Notes: a model not told the origin generated them from the letters alone. DNA of 52,269 nucleotides from Gnetum montanum (GCA_015680685.1 MNCI01003977.1:27555-79823), one strand, 5' to 3'; shown: positions 20,539 through 32,556, counted from the stretch's first letter. Program-made: numbers and translations.

Positions 20539-21400
20539 TGATGAATCGTGATTTTCTAGGTCTTGATATCGAAGCCTTGATATCGAGTACATGATATCGC
20601 AGCCTGAGTATTGATATCGTATACACAATATCATGATTCCTGTGTGGACCTATAAATATCACACTCGGGCTCACAAGAAAGAGAGAGTTAGATAGTGTTA
20701 GAGTAGGATCTTTTTTTCAGTTTTCAATTCATTTCAATTCTTTCCCTAGTGCATGCCCACAGTGTGATGATTATGATTGTATGGAACCTTTATTTGAGTG
20801 TGATGTACATGGACAAGCACATGATCAACAATAAAGATCGAGATTACTCCATCATTGCAGCATTCACTTAGCTTTTAATTCCTTTCCTTGTTAATTATTT
20901 ATTATTGTCTTTTGATCCATATTTCCTTTATTGTCATTTACAGTTCTTATTGATAAATGTGGAATGAGTACGACTTAATCACGAGCATTTAAGTGTGACT
21001 ACTTGGTATCCCAGTAGTGTATCTAGGAGTGCTTAAGAAACATGTGCTTGGTAATCCCAGAAGTAGTACATGAAGTTCAAGATGTGTATGGATGATTAAG
21101 GACGGATGCTCATCGCACTTAGGCTAGCTTAGATTTTTCCTCGTATTGCTCATTAGCTTAATTAAAGTTATTCTCTATTGTCCTTAGGAGCAGCATAGTG
21201 ATAGGAAACACATCATACACCTCATTTTGGACTAAACCATACAAACAAAGCAAATACTAGTCCAGGTGGAAAGACAATGAACTACAATCAATGTATAACT
21301 ATCTAGATATCACAACTAGCCTATCTGCGGAGTTCGACCAGATCATGTGTGAATGCTCATATTCGTATGGTTGAGTGTAGGGGTACCTAGCCACTCATCA
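20539..21400 (+). repeat. 3' LTR of element D
   Basis: This 862-bp LTR starts TGATGAATCG and ends CCACTCATCA. U3 is short, with four exact GATATC units plus one AATATC between 20561 and 20635, then a TATA box (CCTATAAATA) at about 20650. R-U5 contains blocks shared by every LTR here, such as GGAATGAGTACGACTTAATC near 20962 and the TTGGACTAAACCATA block near 21227. It ends against element C's LTR. Confidence 0.9.
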
Positions 21401-22099
21401 TTTATGAAGCTTAGTTGTATAGTTAAGTGTAATTAGGGCACATGAATTTTATTATTTTATATTTTATTCACCTACGATTGATAACAAGTTGAAACTCAAT
21501 TTATTAACCAATTTAACTAATCTGATTGCTAATTAGTAACTAACTATCCTAACATAAGCATTCAGTCCCACTTTTCAAACACATCCTAAACACATACAAC
21601 ACTGCTAGGTTACCAAGTGTTAAGTGCTATTGGGATTACCAAGCACTATATGTTATGCTCAAAGTGGTCGTACTTATGTGTTTAATCTATTTGGCTTAAT
21701 TAGTTAATTAATCAAAGTCTTACTGATCTTAATTAATCACATAATTAATGAAAATATTAAATGCAGAAATAAATCATTAATCTATTCCAATTGCTGCAAG
21801 GTTTAATCAAAAGGCTCATCTTTATTTCTATCCACACTAATGTGCTCAAGTACATTAGTGTTCAAATAAAGATTCATACACTTTCTGACTCCTACTACGA
21901 GCATTCAAAAAAATATTCTAACTCTCAAATGACAAAACTACAAGAGCTCTACTACAACTATGACAAGACTTCTCATAAACACAATGAATGAGTGCATATT
22001 TATAGACTTTATTGTGGAGCTATGTTGATAAGGCCTCATAAATGCAACAAATGCTATGTCGACAGGGACCTATTGACATGGTACTTTGATGCTTCATCA
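21401..22099 (-). repeat. 3' LTR of element C, truncated
   Basis: This matches the LTR at 40805-41667 from about base 165 of that copy onward, starting at GAAGCTTAGTTGTATRGTTA. It ends GATGCTTCATCA at 22099. The TATA box (plus TATTTATAGA) is near 21997. U3 units are of the GTCGACAGGG type, not GATATC. The missing 165 bp were lost at the junction with element D. Confidence 0.88.
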
Positions 22100-22116
22100 T
22101 ACCCCCACAACTCAAT
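22100..22116 (-). promoter_or_regulatory. Polypurine tract of element C
   Basis: The minus strand reads GAGTTGTGGGGGTA just before the LTR. It is the same tract as in A, B and D with two or three changes. Confidence 0.7.
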
Positions 22117-22334
22117 GAAAAATTATCCTCAAATTTTCTTATAAAATTGGGAAGGTATGGGATTATTGACTAACACTTGGCATAACAAACTGACATAACA
22201 AAACTAAATGCCTGAGTGTACATATCAACATCATTACAAAATTTGTGGTGTTCATGATACAAAATTGAACACCATGACATGACTACTCAAACTAGATAGC
22301 ACATCTTCTAATGACATCAAGGTGGTTGAGAAGA

Positions 22335-25206
22335 TCAAATAGTCCTAGGTGGTGGAGGTTCCTAAGGCTTTAAAGGACCGAGTGCCCAGGATAGTTTAGG
22401 AGGTTGTGGCTATCCTATTGTGGTTGCTACCTCCGGTGGAAGGCGAAAGGCATATAGTAATGCCTTCATATTCTTCTCCTTAATCTTGGGATCATTCATA
22501 GTTCATGTGTCATTGCCAATGTGGGCTAGAATGGGGATATTCCATAGACAAGGCATTACTGGAAATAGCTTCTTAACATTGATGAACCAAGCAATGAGTT
22601 GTTTGTGTTTAACATCAAACGCCCTGACTGGGTTTTGCAGCTCCTAGTAGTCATTCATTATTTTATCCAAGCTCTTAGTAGTGGATCTTTTATCAGTATA
22701 TTTACCCTTGAGAACCTCAAGTTTAGCATTTACCCTTGAGAACAATAAGTTTTGCTTGGTGTCCTTGTTGTGCTTGAACTTGGCCTCATAAAACAAGTAC
22801 AAAATAGCCACATATTTTTCTAGTTTTGATTGTGACTGTCTAGTAGTCAACATAGCTAGGTTTGCATACTAGAGATTGGCAAGATCCATATATTCAGTCA
22901 TCTCCTCTATCTGCAACTCCTTCAAGAAAATTTTTGCTTTATTGTATTAATCAATCCCATCAATGATGTGCTACCATAATTTGCATCCTTGTTGGAGTTG
23001 CTGGAGGGTCTCAATCACCTTTGTCTTCATCACTTGGATGTGTTTCTCATTTATTTCCTTCTGTAGGACAACTTGGTCTTTGTAGTGATCTTTGACTCTC
23101 TTAAATTTGAGAGCCTTTGATTTCCAAGTAGCTACCTCTATTGTAGTCTTTTGGTGAAGGGCACGAACCTCCTTCATGGAAAGGTTTATGTTCTTACTTA
23201 CCAATCTCCTTAACTCTATATTTGCTCTAGCTAGTTGCTTCTACTATTGATGGATAAAATCAGTCAACTATTGTTTATGCACATTAATGTTTCATAGGCA
23301 AAAAATTTCTATGGTTAGCTACACATTCTTCTGTCAGGTTAGATCCAAGGCCTTCTGAATTTTATGGTTGGTGGCCTCTACCAAGGATTAGTAGAACACC
23401 ATCGTCTCCATTTCTTCGTCAACCCCTTTCAACTTAGTATGAAACTATTCAAGAGCTTCACCTAGTATCAATCCTGGGGTGAGAAATGCAAGGTTGGCAA
23501 TTTGGGCTCTCAGTTCAACAACTTCTACAGCCAAGCATTCATTCAACTCCTTAGCTGTTGTGAGTTGCCATTCCAATATAATATTCTTGTCCATTACCTC
23601 TAGAAAATACAACTAGGTTGTAGTTATATTATTCAAAAGGTCAAAGACATCTAGAAGTGGTTACCCAGGTCCTACCAATTGGTCCAGGAGTTGTTCATGT
23701 TGTGTTGCACTTAGTTTGCCACTTATGATCCCTGCGAATGTCTGCACATCTTTAAGTGCAATGATGTCTAGAATAGACATGGCAGGTGCATTGAGTATTT
23801 TGAAGATTTTATCAACAACCACCTCTATTGCTGTTTCTCACTCTTGGTGCTACATCACTAGTACTATTGCCTCCTTGTCCTCCTCCAGGCACACTAAAAA
23901 GGTTACAACATTTTCAAAAATCTCCAGGAGTTGCTGCTATTCTGAGAGAGATACTATTATCTCTTTGGCACTAGGATTTAACCTCATAGAAAATTGCATT
24001 CATTACGTAGAGAAAATGGATCCACCTCCCCCCATCAAGTTGATTGTTTAGGCCACCTTATTTAGGTGACTTATCATGGGCTAATACATAGATGGGTCTC
24101 AACCACTCATGCCTCCTTGTTGCTCTTACTCACTCAAGAGCCATTCTTGGTACTTGCACAACTATTGGGATGTTGCAGTGATGTTTGACACTATTTTTTG
24201 AGTGGTAGGTGGAGGTGGTGGCTACTGATCCCCTTCTTAGATTGTTGTTATAGAAGTTTTTTCCTTCATCATCTCTACCTAATTACTGATCAGAGCACAT
24301 CGAATAGCTTCATTAGTGTAGCAAACTATTCATTTCCTTTAACATAGTTTTTTGATGAGGCATGGGAAGGGGGGGGGGGGGGGGGTGTGCCTTTCTTCCA
24401 TGTTCATTATCCTTGAACTACTTCTCTATCTCTAGATAGATTAGTTGTGTAAGATTAACTGGCAATCTTCCACTCAAAGCATCACATGCACGAGTAGAAA
24501 AGACAACAATCTTGCTAGGCCTCACTGTGAGATTTAGGTAAAAGATTGCCATCTTCTAATGGATTCTTTCCATTGATGTGAGCATGACATGATCCTTATA
24601 GTTGAAACCATAGCACCATTGAACCCATTTATTTTTGATGTTGGAATTCTCCTAGATTGAAATCTCAATGAGATTTTCCCTAGTTTTCAACAACCCAAGT
24701 GCCTCTACAATGGCTTGCACCTAGTAGGATACTGAAATGTCCTTGGTCTTGACCATTGAACCAGCTTTCCTATTGTTTTAAAATAGGAACATCTCTCCCA
24801 TATACCACTCCTTGCTAGAAGTGATAATTGGCCACATGGGAGAGGTCTTCTACTTGGTCCTCTACCTCTTTAGGTGCTTGCTCCAAGAAAGGGATAAAGT
24901 TCAACTCTTGGAGCACTATCTTTTGGACCTTCCTTGATCTAATTTGATTTAGGCAAGCTTTCATCAATATCACCTTAAATTTTTCTTGATGAATTGGTGC
25001 CTCATCCTAGTGGGAATGCTATATTGCTACTACCTATTCTAGAACCTGATGAGTAGACTCTACTTTGATCTCTTTCCTAAGAGGTCCTGTGGCATGGGTT
25101 GTGATCAATTTTTCCTAGGCTAGTTCTTGGCCCCTTCCATTCTTTGCCATTTTCCCCTTGGTTGAGATGGTCCTCCTTCCTATGTGGATTTTCCCTTTGG
25201 TATCAT
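22335..25206 (-). pseudogene. ORF3 of element C
   Basis: This starts at the ATG at 25206 (MIPKGKST, then GGPSQ) and ends EPPPPRTI at 22335, aligning end to end with D's ORF3. The domain with WPIITSSKEWYMGE and VQAIVEALGL is at about 24650-24900. A coiled-coil piece at 22971-23204 (SMKEVRALHQKTTIEVATWK) matches D's SMEEVCMIHQKMAIEISTW. Many stops occur. A run of 17 G at 24369-24385 interrupts it. Function is unknown; it is a structural, not enzymatic, protein by appearance. Confidence 0.7.
24369..24385. repeat. G17 homopolymer inside ORF3 of C
   Basis: Seventeen consecutive G on the plus strand within the decayed ORF3 linker, where D has Pro-coding sequence. It is probably a slippage expansion of a CCN-rich stretch. 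Confidence 0.9.
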
Positions 25207-25498
25207 CTGTGATCACAACACATTCATGGATTAGTAGATATAAAGTGTAACTTAAAATTTTTGGATACCTTATCTCATTAATTAGTTACACTTGGCTATG
25301 GTTGGACCATGGTAGATTGATTGTTTTCTTATTATTTTATTAATTAATTTTTAATTTCTTATTGTAAGTGTTACCGAAGCTCATTGAAAAGGTTTAACTC
25401 TTGTAATTTGGTGTTTTAATGATGATGCCTTAGTTAAACCTTAGTGGGAGTTAGAAAAATGTCAAAAAAATTTCTATAAAAAATGATGACATGTTTAT

Positions 25499-25514
25499 GG
25501 CCCCCATGACTAAG
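25499..25514 (-). promoter_or_regulatory. Internal polypurine-tract-like motif of element C
   Basis: The minus strand reads CTTAGTCATGGGGGCC, nearly identical to the lineage's PPT, 293 bp upstream of the ORF3 ATG. Confidence 0.5.
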
Positions 25515-25659
25515 AGCTTACCTTTGGGAGCTACAAGGTTAAAGAATGGAATGATTTGGACAAAATATTAGGAAGTTATGGGCTCTCGAAGGTTCTAGGA
25601 TCTGAAAATTATAAAAACTCAGGTTTTTAAGAGTAAATATGAAAATTTCTAAGGGGGGT

Positions 25660-25760
25660 TATGCATATATATAGTATTTTTGCACTATGTTGACAAGGTT
25701 TTGTATATGGGGCCTCGTATATGCATGGGCTCTATCAAAGAGGTTCCATTTATGGGGTCT
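25660..25760 (-). promoter_or_regulatory. Candidate internal promoter of element C
   Basis: TATATATA (25666-25673 on plus, read on minus) is flanked by AAAATAC upstream and GCATAACCCCCC downstream, aligning with D's AAAAAC-TATATATA-GGACCCCCC. Upstream on minus are GAGGCCC and GTCAAC motifs like those in C's LTR. The ORF3 ATG is about 460 bp downstream. Confidence 0.42.
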
Positions 25761-26321
25761 ATAAATGAAATTGTCAAACTTGAATATTTAAAAAAAATAA
25801 GGAATTTTTGAATGAATTTGAGATCTATGGAGTTCTAGAAAGGCCAATAATATGATGAAATCATTGAAGAGGGTCTTTGAAAGCTTGAAAATATAAAAAT
25901 TTGATGGAGGATGTGTGAATTAGATAAAATACTTAAAGGAGCACATAGTCAGATGTAGAAGATGGGTGCATGAAAGATTTTGATTACAATAGTGCCTAAG
26001 GATAAGGTGCTTAACGATCCCAACGAAGAAATATGTAAGTGGATCCTTCCCATAGCAGGCACATGCCCTGTTTTCCCTTACATTATCTCAACCTAAGGAG
26101 TCCATGGGTCCAATAGGTGATTAATGGTTTATGAATGTTAAGGACCAAAACTTGGTAGATTCTACCAAAGAATTCAAGTACATCAGGCAAAGAAACCAAA
26201 CAAAAACATGGACACTAGTAGTGAGGTGAGTTATGGGTAGCATGGATGGATGATGGAGAAGGTGGAATGGAGTTCTAAATTGAGGTCATAAGAAGTTCTT
26301 TGTGGATTTGTGTTTAAGAAA

Positions 26322-26326
26322 CCTAA
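26322..26326. repeat. Target-site duplication, left copy (CCTAA)
   Basis: CCTAA immediately precedes the TGATGA end of element B and is repeated at 33450-33454 just after its other end. A five-base duplication is standard for Ty3/gypsy integrases. It shows that B inserted as a unit into C. Confidence 0.92.
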
Positions 26327-27127
26327 TGATGAGTGGCGAGATATCCCTACACTCAACCATATGAATATGAGCGTAGAACGTGCGATCCGGTCAAACTCCA
26401 AAGACTAAGTGCCTACACGCCTCATGGAACACTTAAGCTTAATCATTCATTGTCTTCCCAGACTTGTAGTTGTCACGGTGTATGGATAAGCAAGTCTGAG
26501 GTATATGATTTTTATGTCTTTTTATGTTTTATCTCCTATGCTAACAAGGTGAAGGGTAGAGAGACTAATTACTAAGTCTTACTAATGAACTAAGTCTAAA
26601 TAAACCTAGCGTTAGCATCTGTTCCCACTTACCGTACACACCTTGAACCGATGCAACCTTGGCTACCAAACGCTAATCATTGTTGGGATCACCAAGCGTA
26701 ACGCACATGCTTGAAGTGGTCGTACTGAGGCACTTAACTAGGAGAGAAGGGTTAAGAAATATTTAACAACTAATAAAGCATTAAACAATAGATAATAAAT
26801 AATAGATAATAAATAACTGTAAATAAAATCCTAATTAGCCTATTCGATGCATTGCAAGGTTTATTTGAAAAGCTTATCTTTATTGCCATACACAAACTTG
26901 TGTTCAGGTATAATGTTTGCTTGAATAAATATCCGTCCACTGTGGGACTCCTATTGCAGGCACATGGAAAATATTCTATCTCTGGAGTGATCAATCTGCT
27001 AGATTTTTACTATGGTCTAAGCCTAGGATGAGAAACAAGGGAGAGCTACCTCTTATTTATAGATATGACAGTGCATTGCGATATCGTGTACGCGATATTG
27101 CGAGGGATGCGATATTGTGTCCCATCA
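26327..27127 (-). repeat. 3' LTR of element B
   Basis: 801 bp, starting TGATGAGTGG and ending GTCCCATCA. The TATA box (plus TTATTTATAGA) is at about 27052-27062. U3 beyond it is only about 65 bp, with three GATATC-type units. It is 72 bp shorter than the 5' LTR, and the difference lies in the repeat array. Confidence 0.93.
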
Positions 27128-27144
27128 TACCCCCATGACTAAAT
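27128..27144 (-). promoter_or_regulatory. Polypurine tract of element B
   Basis: The minus strand reads ATTTAGTCATGGGGGTA up to the LTR edge. Confidence 0.8.
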
Positions 27145-29440
27145 GAAAACTCGTCCTCGAGTTCCTTACAATAATATCAGGAAGGTATGGGATTATTGAC
27201 TCAAATAGAACTAATGGGATGACATGTGAACATATCATCATTACAAGACACAACAAAACTAGTGTTCATGACAACAAGGGTGAACAGCTTATTACATTGA
27301 CATTAGGCCTCATTTGGCAGCTGAGAAAGAGAAAGAGAGAAAGAAGTGTTGCTGATGCCAACGCCAAGATTGCGCCTTTCATTGTCCATCCATAAGCGTG
27401 CTATCAATCTTGCTCCTTGCATAGCTACTTCAGTGCTGCTCCATTCCAAGTGTTTTCTCTAGATCCAATCCATTGTTGCATGATTGCCATTTGCACACAC
27501 AACACAGTCTTGTATTAGCAAGGGTAAATGAATTATCATGCGATTGGTACCTTGCTTCGGTGTAAGTCCATTGGCTAAGTTGTGGTATGGTTGATTGTGG
27601 ACCTGGAGATATAATAATGATTGCTACCGAAGGTATAGGGGTTAGGAGAAAATCGAAAAAAATGGGCTCCGTACCCCCATGACTAATCGTGAACCTTCGA
27701 TAGCGATAGAATGGAGAAAGAATAAGAACAAGAAGATGGATAAAAAGAGATAACTAGGAAATTGATGAAATGGATGTCAAGATGGAAATGAATAAATAAA
27801 ATTAATTGCAAAATGTTAGGGAAAAGAATTTAACTGGTGTACCAAATAGGAATGTCAATGGGTCCTCCCCAAAGTAGGCTCATGCCCTTAATGCCCTGAC
27901 AAACCCACATTCAAAGAGTTCGTAGGTTCTGGGAATGTCATTTGGAATAAGAGTTAAAGTCTTAACCATAAGAAGTTACCTAAAAGAAAACAATGCATCC
28001 ACCAAAATATACACTAATGATACAACTGGCAATGAGGTGAACAATGGAGAGAAGGGTGGAGAGAAGAGAATGGAATAGAATCCCAAGAACAAGGTGGTGT
28101 ACAGCCCCTTGTGTGTAACATGATTAATGTGACTTGGCAAATCTCATTCCAACTCCAGCCTCAAACCAACCACATCCAGTGACTTCGCATCAATGCATTT
28201 GGCCAAACCATCCACTTGAATAACAAGAATGCATCTCCAAAGAGCCACCACCATTCCAACGAAACAAAGAAGGAGAGAATGGGAAGTGAGAAAAGCCTCA
28301 GTTAGAGAGAACATTTTTAGTTCCATAACGAGTGCAAGTCATTATTTTGTCTAAGGGGTGTGCTTTGAATTCTCACTTTTCATTTTTTTTCTTTTCTCTT
28401 TTTTTTTGTTTTTGTGTTTTGTGTTTTTATGCGTGAGAACCACCCATGCAAAGACTTGTTATTTTTATTGGCTCAGCTTTCGATAATTGGGTAATGTCGA
28501 AACAGTAAGAAAACTCTAGAAGAAAACATCCAAGCACCCAAGAGAATGACCAACACAAATGCATCAAGTTCCCTTTAAGTCACACCCTTTTCAAGCCTTG
28601 AGTCCTTCCTTAGTTTTAGAAATACCCAATCACCGATTCGTTATAGTTCTTATTAGAAAGGTACTATACATTTCCAAGCCAAGAGAGACCATAGAAACTT
28701 GTGGATGGATGGATGAAGTGAACTCATTGTCTGCCATATCAAAATAATATACCTTAGTATTAACATCATAACTTTAAGGTAAAAACCAAACATTAGCAAC
28801 CAATGGAAAACAGTTCATACCATCATGAAGAACACTTATTGGATGACAAACTTACAAGGTGGAGAACACACACACAAACACACACAAAAAATGGAAAAGT
28901 ATAACGATGTTGTAAAACAAAAACAAGAAAAGTTAAAGAAATTTGTAAAAAAAAAATGTGCAAAACAAAAACGTGTAAGATAAATATGTGTAAAAAAAAC
29001 TTGTAAAACAAAAACGTGTAAAACAAAAATGTGTAAAACAAATACCTGTAAAACAAAAATGTTTAAAAAAAAAACTTCTAAAATAAAAACTTAAAAGAAC
29101 TAAGGGCCTCCAATGATCAGCATAGGTGTCCATCGCCCCCATGACTGAATGGAAAGGGAGAGATCCAAAATAATGAGTGCCTATTTGAATTTTGTAAAAG
29201 TGCCCAACTTCTCCCCATTAATGTTTTTAGGTTGAGGGGTGGAAGTTGGTGACGCTCATATTCCAATGTGTCTATGCCTTCGTTGTTAGCATGAGTTGTT
29301 TTCTCAGTTCATTCTATGCATATTGGTTTTCTCTTTCTAGTAGTTGTCAACCATGGGGTGTCCACTACTGGTGTGGTTGCTACATACAGGCACCTTTGAA
29401 TTTGTATTTCCTGAACATACCGATTACATGGAAGAGATGC
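27145..29440 (-). other. 3' spacer of element B with two extra PPT-like motifs
   Basis: No gene is supported. Minus-strand AGTCATGGGGG recurs at 27672-27687 and 29134-29150 in addition to the true PPT. The conserved block near 27865-27910 (plus GGGTCCTCCCCAAAGTAGGC) matches the other elements. The ORF3 position (27290-27660) holds unrelated short sequence, and no TATATATA cassette is present. A weak small frame ends LRLELE at 28144, in the same frame as A's spacer ORF. Confidence 0.6.
28925..29095 (-). repeat. Degenerate T-rich tandem repeat in B's spacer
   Basis: About ten units of roughly 14-17 bases, minus-strand consensus near TTTTTGTTTTACACG. It creates a long Phe/Tyr/Leu frame that is an artefact. 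An A/T-rich block sits at the same place, just 3' of the last coding domain, in C (34200-34390), A (3538-3635) and E (48840-49000). Confidence 0.75.
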
Positions 29441-29880
29441 TTAGCATTCTTCCATGTCATCACCCTCTGAGTCACTGTATGTAATGCACGAAACTTTCTT
29501 CTTCTTGATCTTTCTGTATATGTTGACCTTAGATATCTCCATGGAAAGATTGCAGATCCCTAGGTACGCATCTATTGTACTTAGCCATGGCCTTCCCATT
29601 ATAATTGGGAAGTCCCCTTCATTGTTGTTAACTTCTATCACCAGGAAATCAGCTAGGTATGACCAACCACACACAGTGGTAACTATGTCCTCCACCAATC
29701 CCAAGGGAATGGTGATGGACTAGTCAGCCAGCTCTAGTTGGATGTTGCTCTTCTTAAGTTGGGGTAGGTTCCAGGCTTGATACATTTCTCGTGATATTAA
29801 ATTGACTCCGGAACCTAAGTCAAGAAGAGCCTTATGAGGTTTGTTCTCGATGACTTGTAGATAAATTAGGGGACTCCCAG
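29441..29880 (-). pseudogene. Retroviral-type aspartic protease of element B
   Basis: The frame contains LLDLGSGVNLIS, the active-site Asp motif (Asp codon at 29819-29821), then IPLGLVEDI and the downstream PIIMGRPWLSTIDA block typical of Ty3/gypsy proteases. It would cleave the Gag polyprotein. The catalytic Asp is intact, but a TAG interrupts the frame at about 29720. The last open stretch, 29441-29704, ends with an acidic tail (SDSEGDDMEE). No reverse transcriptase follows. Confidence 0.82.
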
Positions 29881-30034
29881 GGTCTGATACTTTCCTGGGA
29901 AGGTGGCCTACCTTGATCTAGTCAGTTACCTTATGCGTTAACATAACCGTATGCGTGTAGCTCTGTTGTTGGATTGAAGGATGCTCCGAAGTCTTGTTTG
30001 TTGGAGGAGCGTACCTAGACTCAACCGCTTGTTG

Positions 30035-32453
30035 TTATGAGAGCTTGTCCAGGCTTTTGGTCATGAAGAAAGGTCTTCTCTTTTTATAGTTTTCAGAACT
30101 AGCAATAGGTTGAATTTTTACTACTCTCATAGCGTTTCGTTGCTGCGGTTGAGTGGGGAGTTTCCCTTGCATTGTTGGAGTAGGAGGTATGGGAACTATA
30201 GGTGGAAGAGGTGTAGATGAAGTTGGAGGATGGGATGAATGTGGGATGTCTCCCAGAGGAGAAGGAGTCCTCCTAAAGTACTCCCAAACTTGGTAGTGAC
30301 GTTGGGGTGTTGTGTGACACATAGAGTCACTTGGAGAAACTAGTTGTTGCACATAATAGCCATAAGGATCAGGTTTTCGGTAAGGGTACTGTTGTCTCAA
30401 CAGTGGCATACCCCATGATTGTGGGTATTGCCACTATTGATGTTGTCCAATGGGTTGTGGTGGAGTTCCACTTGGATAGTATGTTAATGGTTGATGGAAC
30501 TATCTTGGGTTACCTTGAGGATAAGGTAACCTTCGAGGTGTCTGCCGTTGGTTAAGCCTCAGATTAAGTGCATACACCCCAGACTCCTGTAGATGTGAGA
30601 TGATTGGACAACATCCCTTAGGATGGTCATATTGGAAGATCTCACATCCATCTTCATTGTCTATGTTAGAATCCACAATTTCATCGGAGATAGTAATTTT
30701 CCCCTTACCCTTGTTATGTGCAGGGCCTGAATCTCTCCACTTTTTCTTGTCTTTGTCACTACTTCATTCCTCCTCATACTCTTATACGATTTTCAGGATA
30801 GTTTCAAGTCTAGAGTCTAAGGAATCCCACAATTGGTCCACCTTAGTCGATACTTCTGTTGTGAGCTTTTGAATCGGCAAGGTTTTCCTATTCACCAACT
30901 CTTCAAGTGGTGACTCACCCTCCTCATCACAAAATCTCACTCCCTTCTTTTGAAGGGAGGGATCACGATTGTATTCTTCCGCACTCTCTCTTTTTCATAG
31001 TTCACCTTCTTCTTTGGCTACTTGCTCCAACAAGCGATGTATCTCATGGGATCTAAGTTCTGATAGTCTTCCTTGGGCATAAGTCCCAAGGGTTCTCCTA
31101 GTCTCATGTCTGATCCCATCTACGATGTGGCAAAGTTGGTTCCATTGTGCGTATCCATGGCCTAGGCAACAATGTAACAATGCATAGTAGTGGCCCATGG
31201 TAGCATCCAAGGGTTCATGATTACCTTGTTTCCATCCTTGGATCTGCTTATGAAAATTAGACACTTTGGAGTACATTTAATACTTATCATTGAAGATTTC
31301 TAACATCATACTCCACCTCCTAATGGTTTCCGATTCTAAGGACTGGTACCAACTCTCTGCTTCCTTAATGAGTGTCCTGAGAAACAACTTTATTTTTTGC
31401 CACTCATTCTCTATGTTTTGCAAGGCACAGGCATCGTGGAATGCCTGTAAATGATGTTGCGGATCAGCATTGTATCCCCCCTCAAAGTGTGGGATATTGT
31501 TCATGTCTAAACACTTAATCTGACTATCTCTTTGATGCCTTGTCAGTATTCTTACTACCTCCATTATATCAAGCATATTTTGGATGGCAAGTAGGGGCTC
31601 ATCATGATCATCTCTTTCATGATGTCTATGATGTCTAGGTTGTTCCCTACTTTCCCTCCGTTCATGCCCTTGTCCTCTCTCTCGACTTTCTCGTCGAGGT
31701 CTCTCATTTTTTCTACCTCTATCCTCACCGTTATGCTCTCTATGGCTGCGCCCAGATGTGGAAGGAGAGGGTGAGTGATGGGATGAAGGAGAAGAAGAAG
31801 GAGAACCATTGCCATGATGATGTTTCTTACCTTCTCTTCAGCTGCTATAGCCCTGATCATGATAACGATCTAAGTGCCCATCCTTGTCATGTGTTGTTGT
31901 TCCCTGTGTGAACAGTTGGCGTTCACGGGGAGTAGAACCAGGGTTGTATATCATGGAGTATAGGTTCTAATACCCCACCTCCTCACCATTATTAGGAGGG
32001 GGAACATCATTCGATAGAAAACTTGTTATAAGTGGTTCACCATCTCCAATTTCACTTAGGACGTGAGGACCTTTGCCCTTCAACAATGTATGTTGGCTCT
32101 CTTGCCTTGAGTCCCTCATACGTTGTGTAGCTATGGGATGATAATCCCTTGTGTCAAAGTATTTTTCAACGTATTCAGCATAGAGCTGTGTCATGCCAAT
32201 TTGTGCCAAGGCATGGAGAAACATGTTTGGGACTGATCAATCTGGAGGTAACATGATGTTACCTTGCAAATCTCTCCATCGCAGTTGTTTGTCTTGATGG
32301 AGGATAAAGGTAAAGTCTAGTACATACTCATTGGGATGAGTATATACCACTTGGTATTGTTGAGGAGTTGGTATATTTTGGTTGTGTTTTTGATTATTGA
32401 CTATTTCTTGTATTATCCCTAGGTGGTGTAATGCTTTTGTTAGAAGAAGACAT
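30035..32453 (-). pseudogene. gag of element B
   Basis: The probable start is the ATG at 32453 (MSSSNKSITPP). An Arg/Asp/Glu-rich N-terminal part precedes the gag core at 31576-30995: HFEGGYNADPQHHLQAFHDAC, IKLFLRTLIKEAESWY, then IVDGIRHETRRTLG. A Pro/Gln/Ser-rich tail ends near 30035, running into the protease. No CCHC zinc knuckle was found. Stops and frameshifts break it into pieces. Gag forms the particle that packages the RNA. Confidence 0.8.
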
Positions 32454-32556
32454 CTTGTTATTTATCAGTGTGCTATTTTACTGTTATATAATTTTTCTCC
32501 TATGTTCTCAACGATGTGAGTGATCTCCTATGTTCTACTTAGTGCACAAACACTTA

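Larger units (their letters stand above)
14832..21400 (+). mobile_element. Element D: pol-less element with full-length ORF3, 5'-truncated
   Basis: Order on the plus strand is gag tail (14832-15423), spacer with an internal TATA cassette, ORF3 (17562-20350), PPT, 3' LTR. The 5' LTR, PBS and most of gag are missing. There is no trace of protease, reverse transcriptase or integrase between gag and the spacer. Its gag end and spacer match element A, so the two belong to one pol-less subfamily. It abuts element C's LTR at 21401 in opposite orientation. Confidence 0.8.
25207..26321 (-). other. 3' spacer of element C, ORF3-side half
   Basis: This is continuous in the ancestor with 33455-34489 across the B insertion. 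It holds a block near 26030-26080 matching the conserved GGACCCACTT region of other copies, the internal TATA at 25666, and a polypurine motif at 25499. The minus-strand sequence before the TATA repeats GAGGCCCCATATAC and TTGTCAACATAG motifs that echo C's own LTR U3. Confidence 0.6.

Noticed and set aside
28823-29142. Phe/Tyr/Leu-rich frames resembling repeated membrane helices
   Set aside because: They are translations of the T-rich tandem repeat in element B's spacer and do not hold in the same position in other elements.
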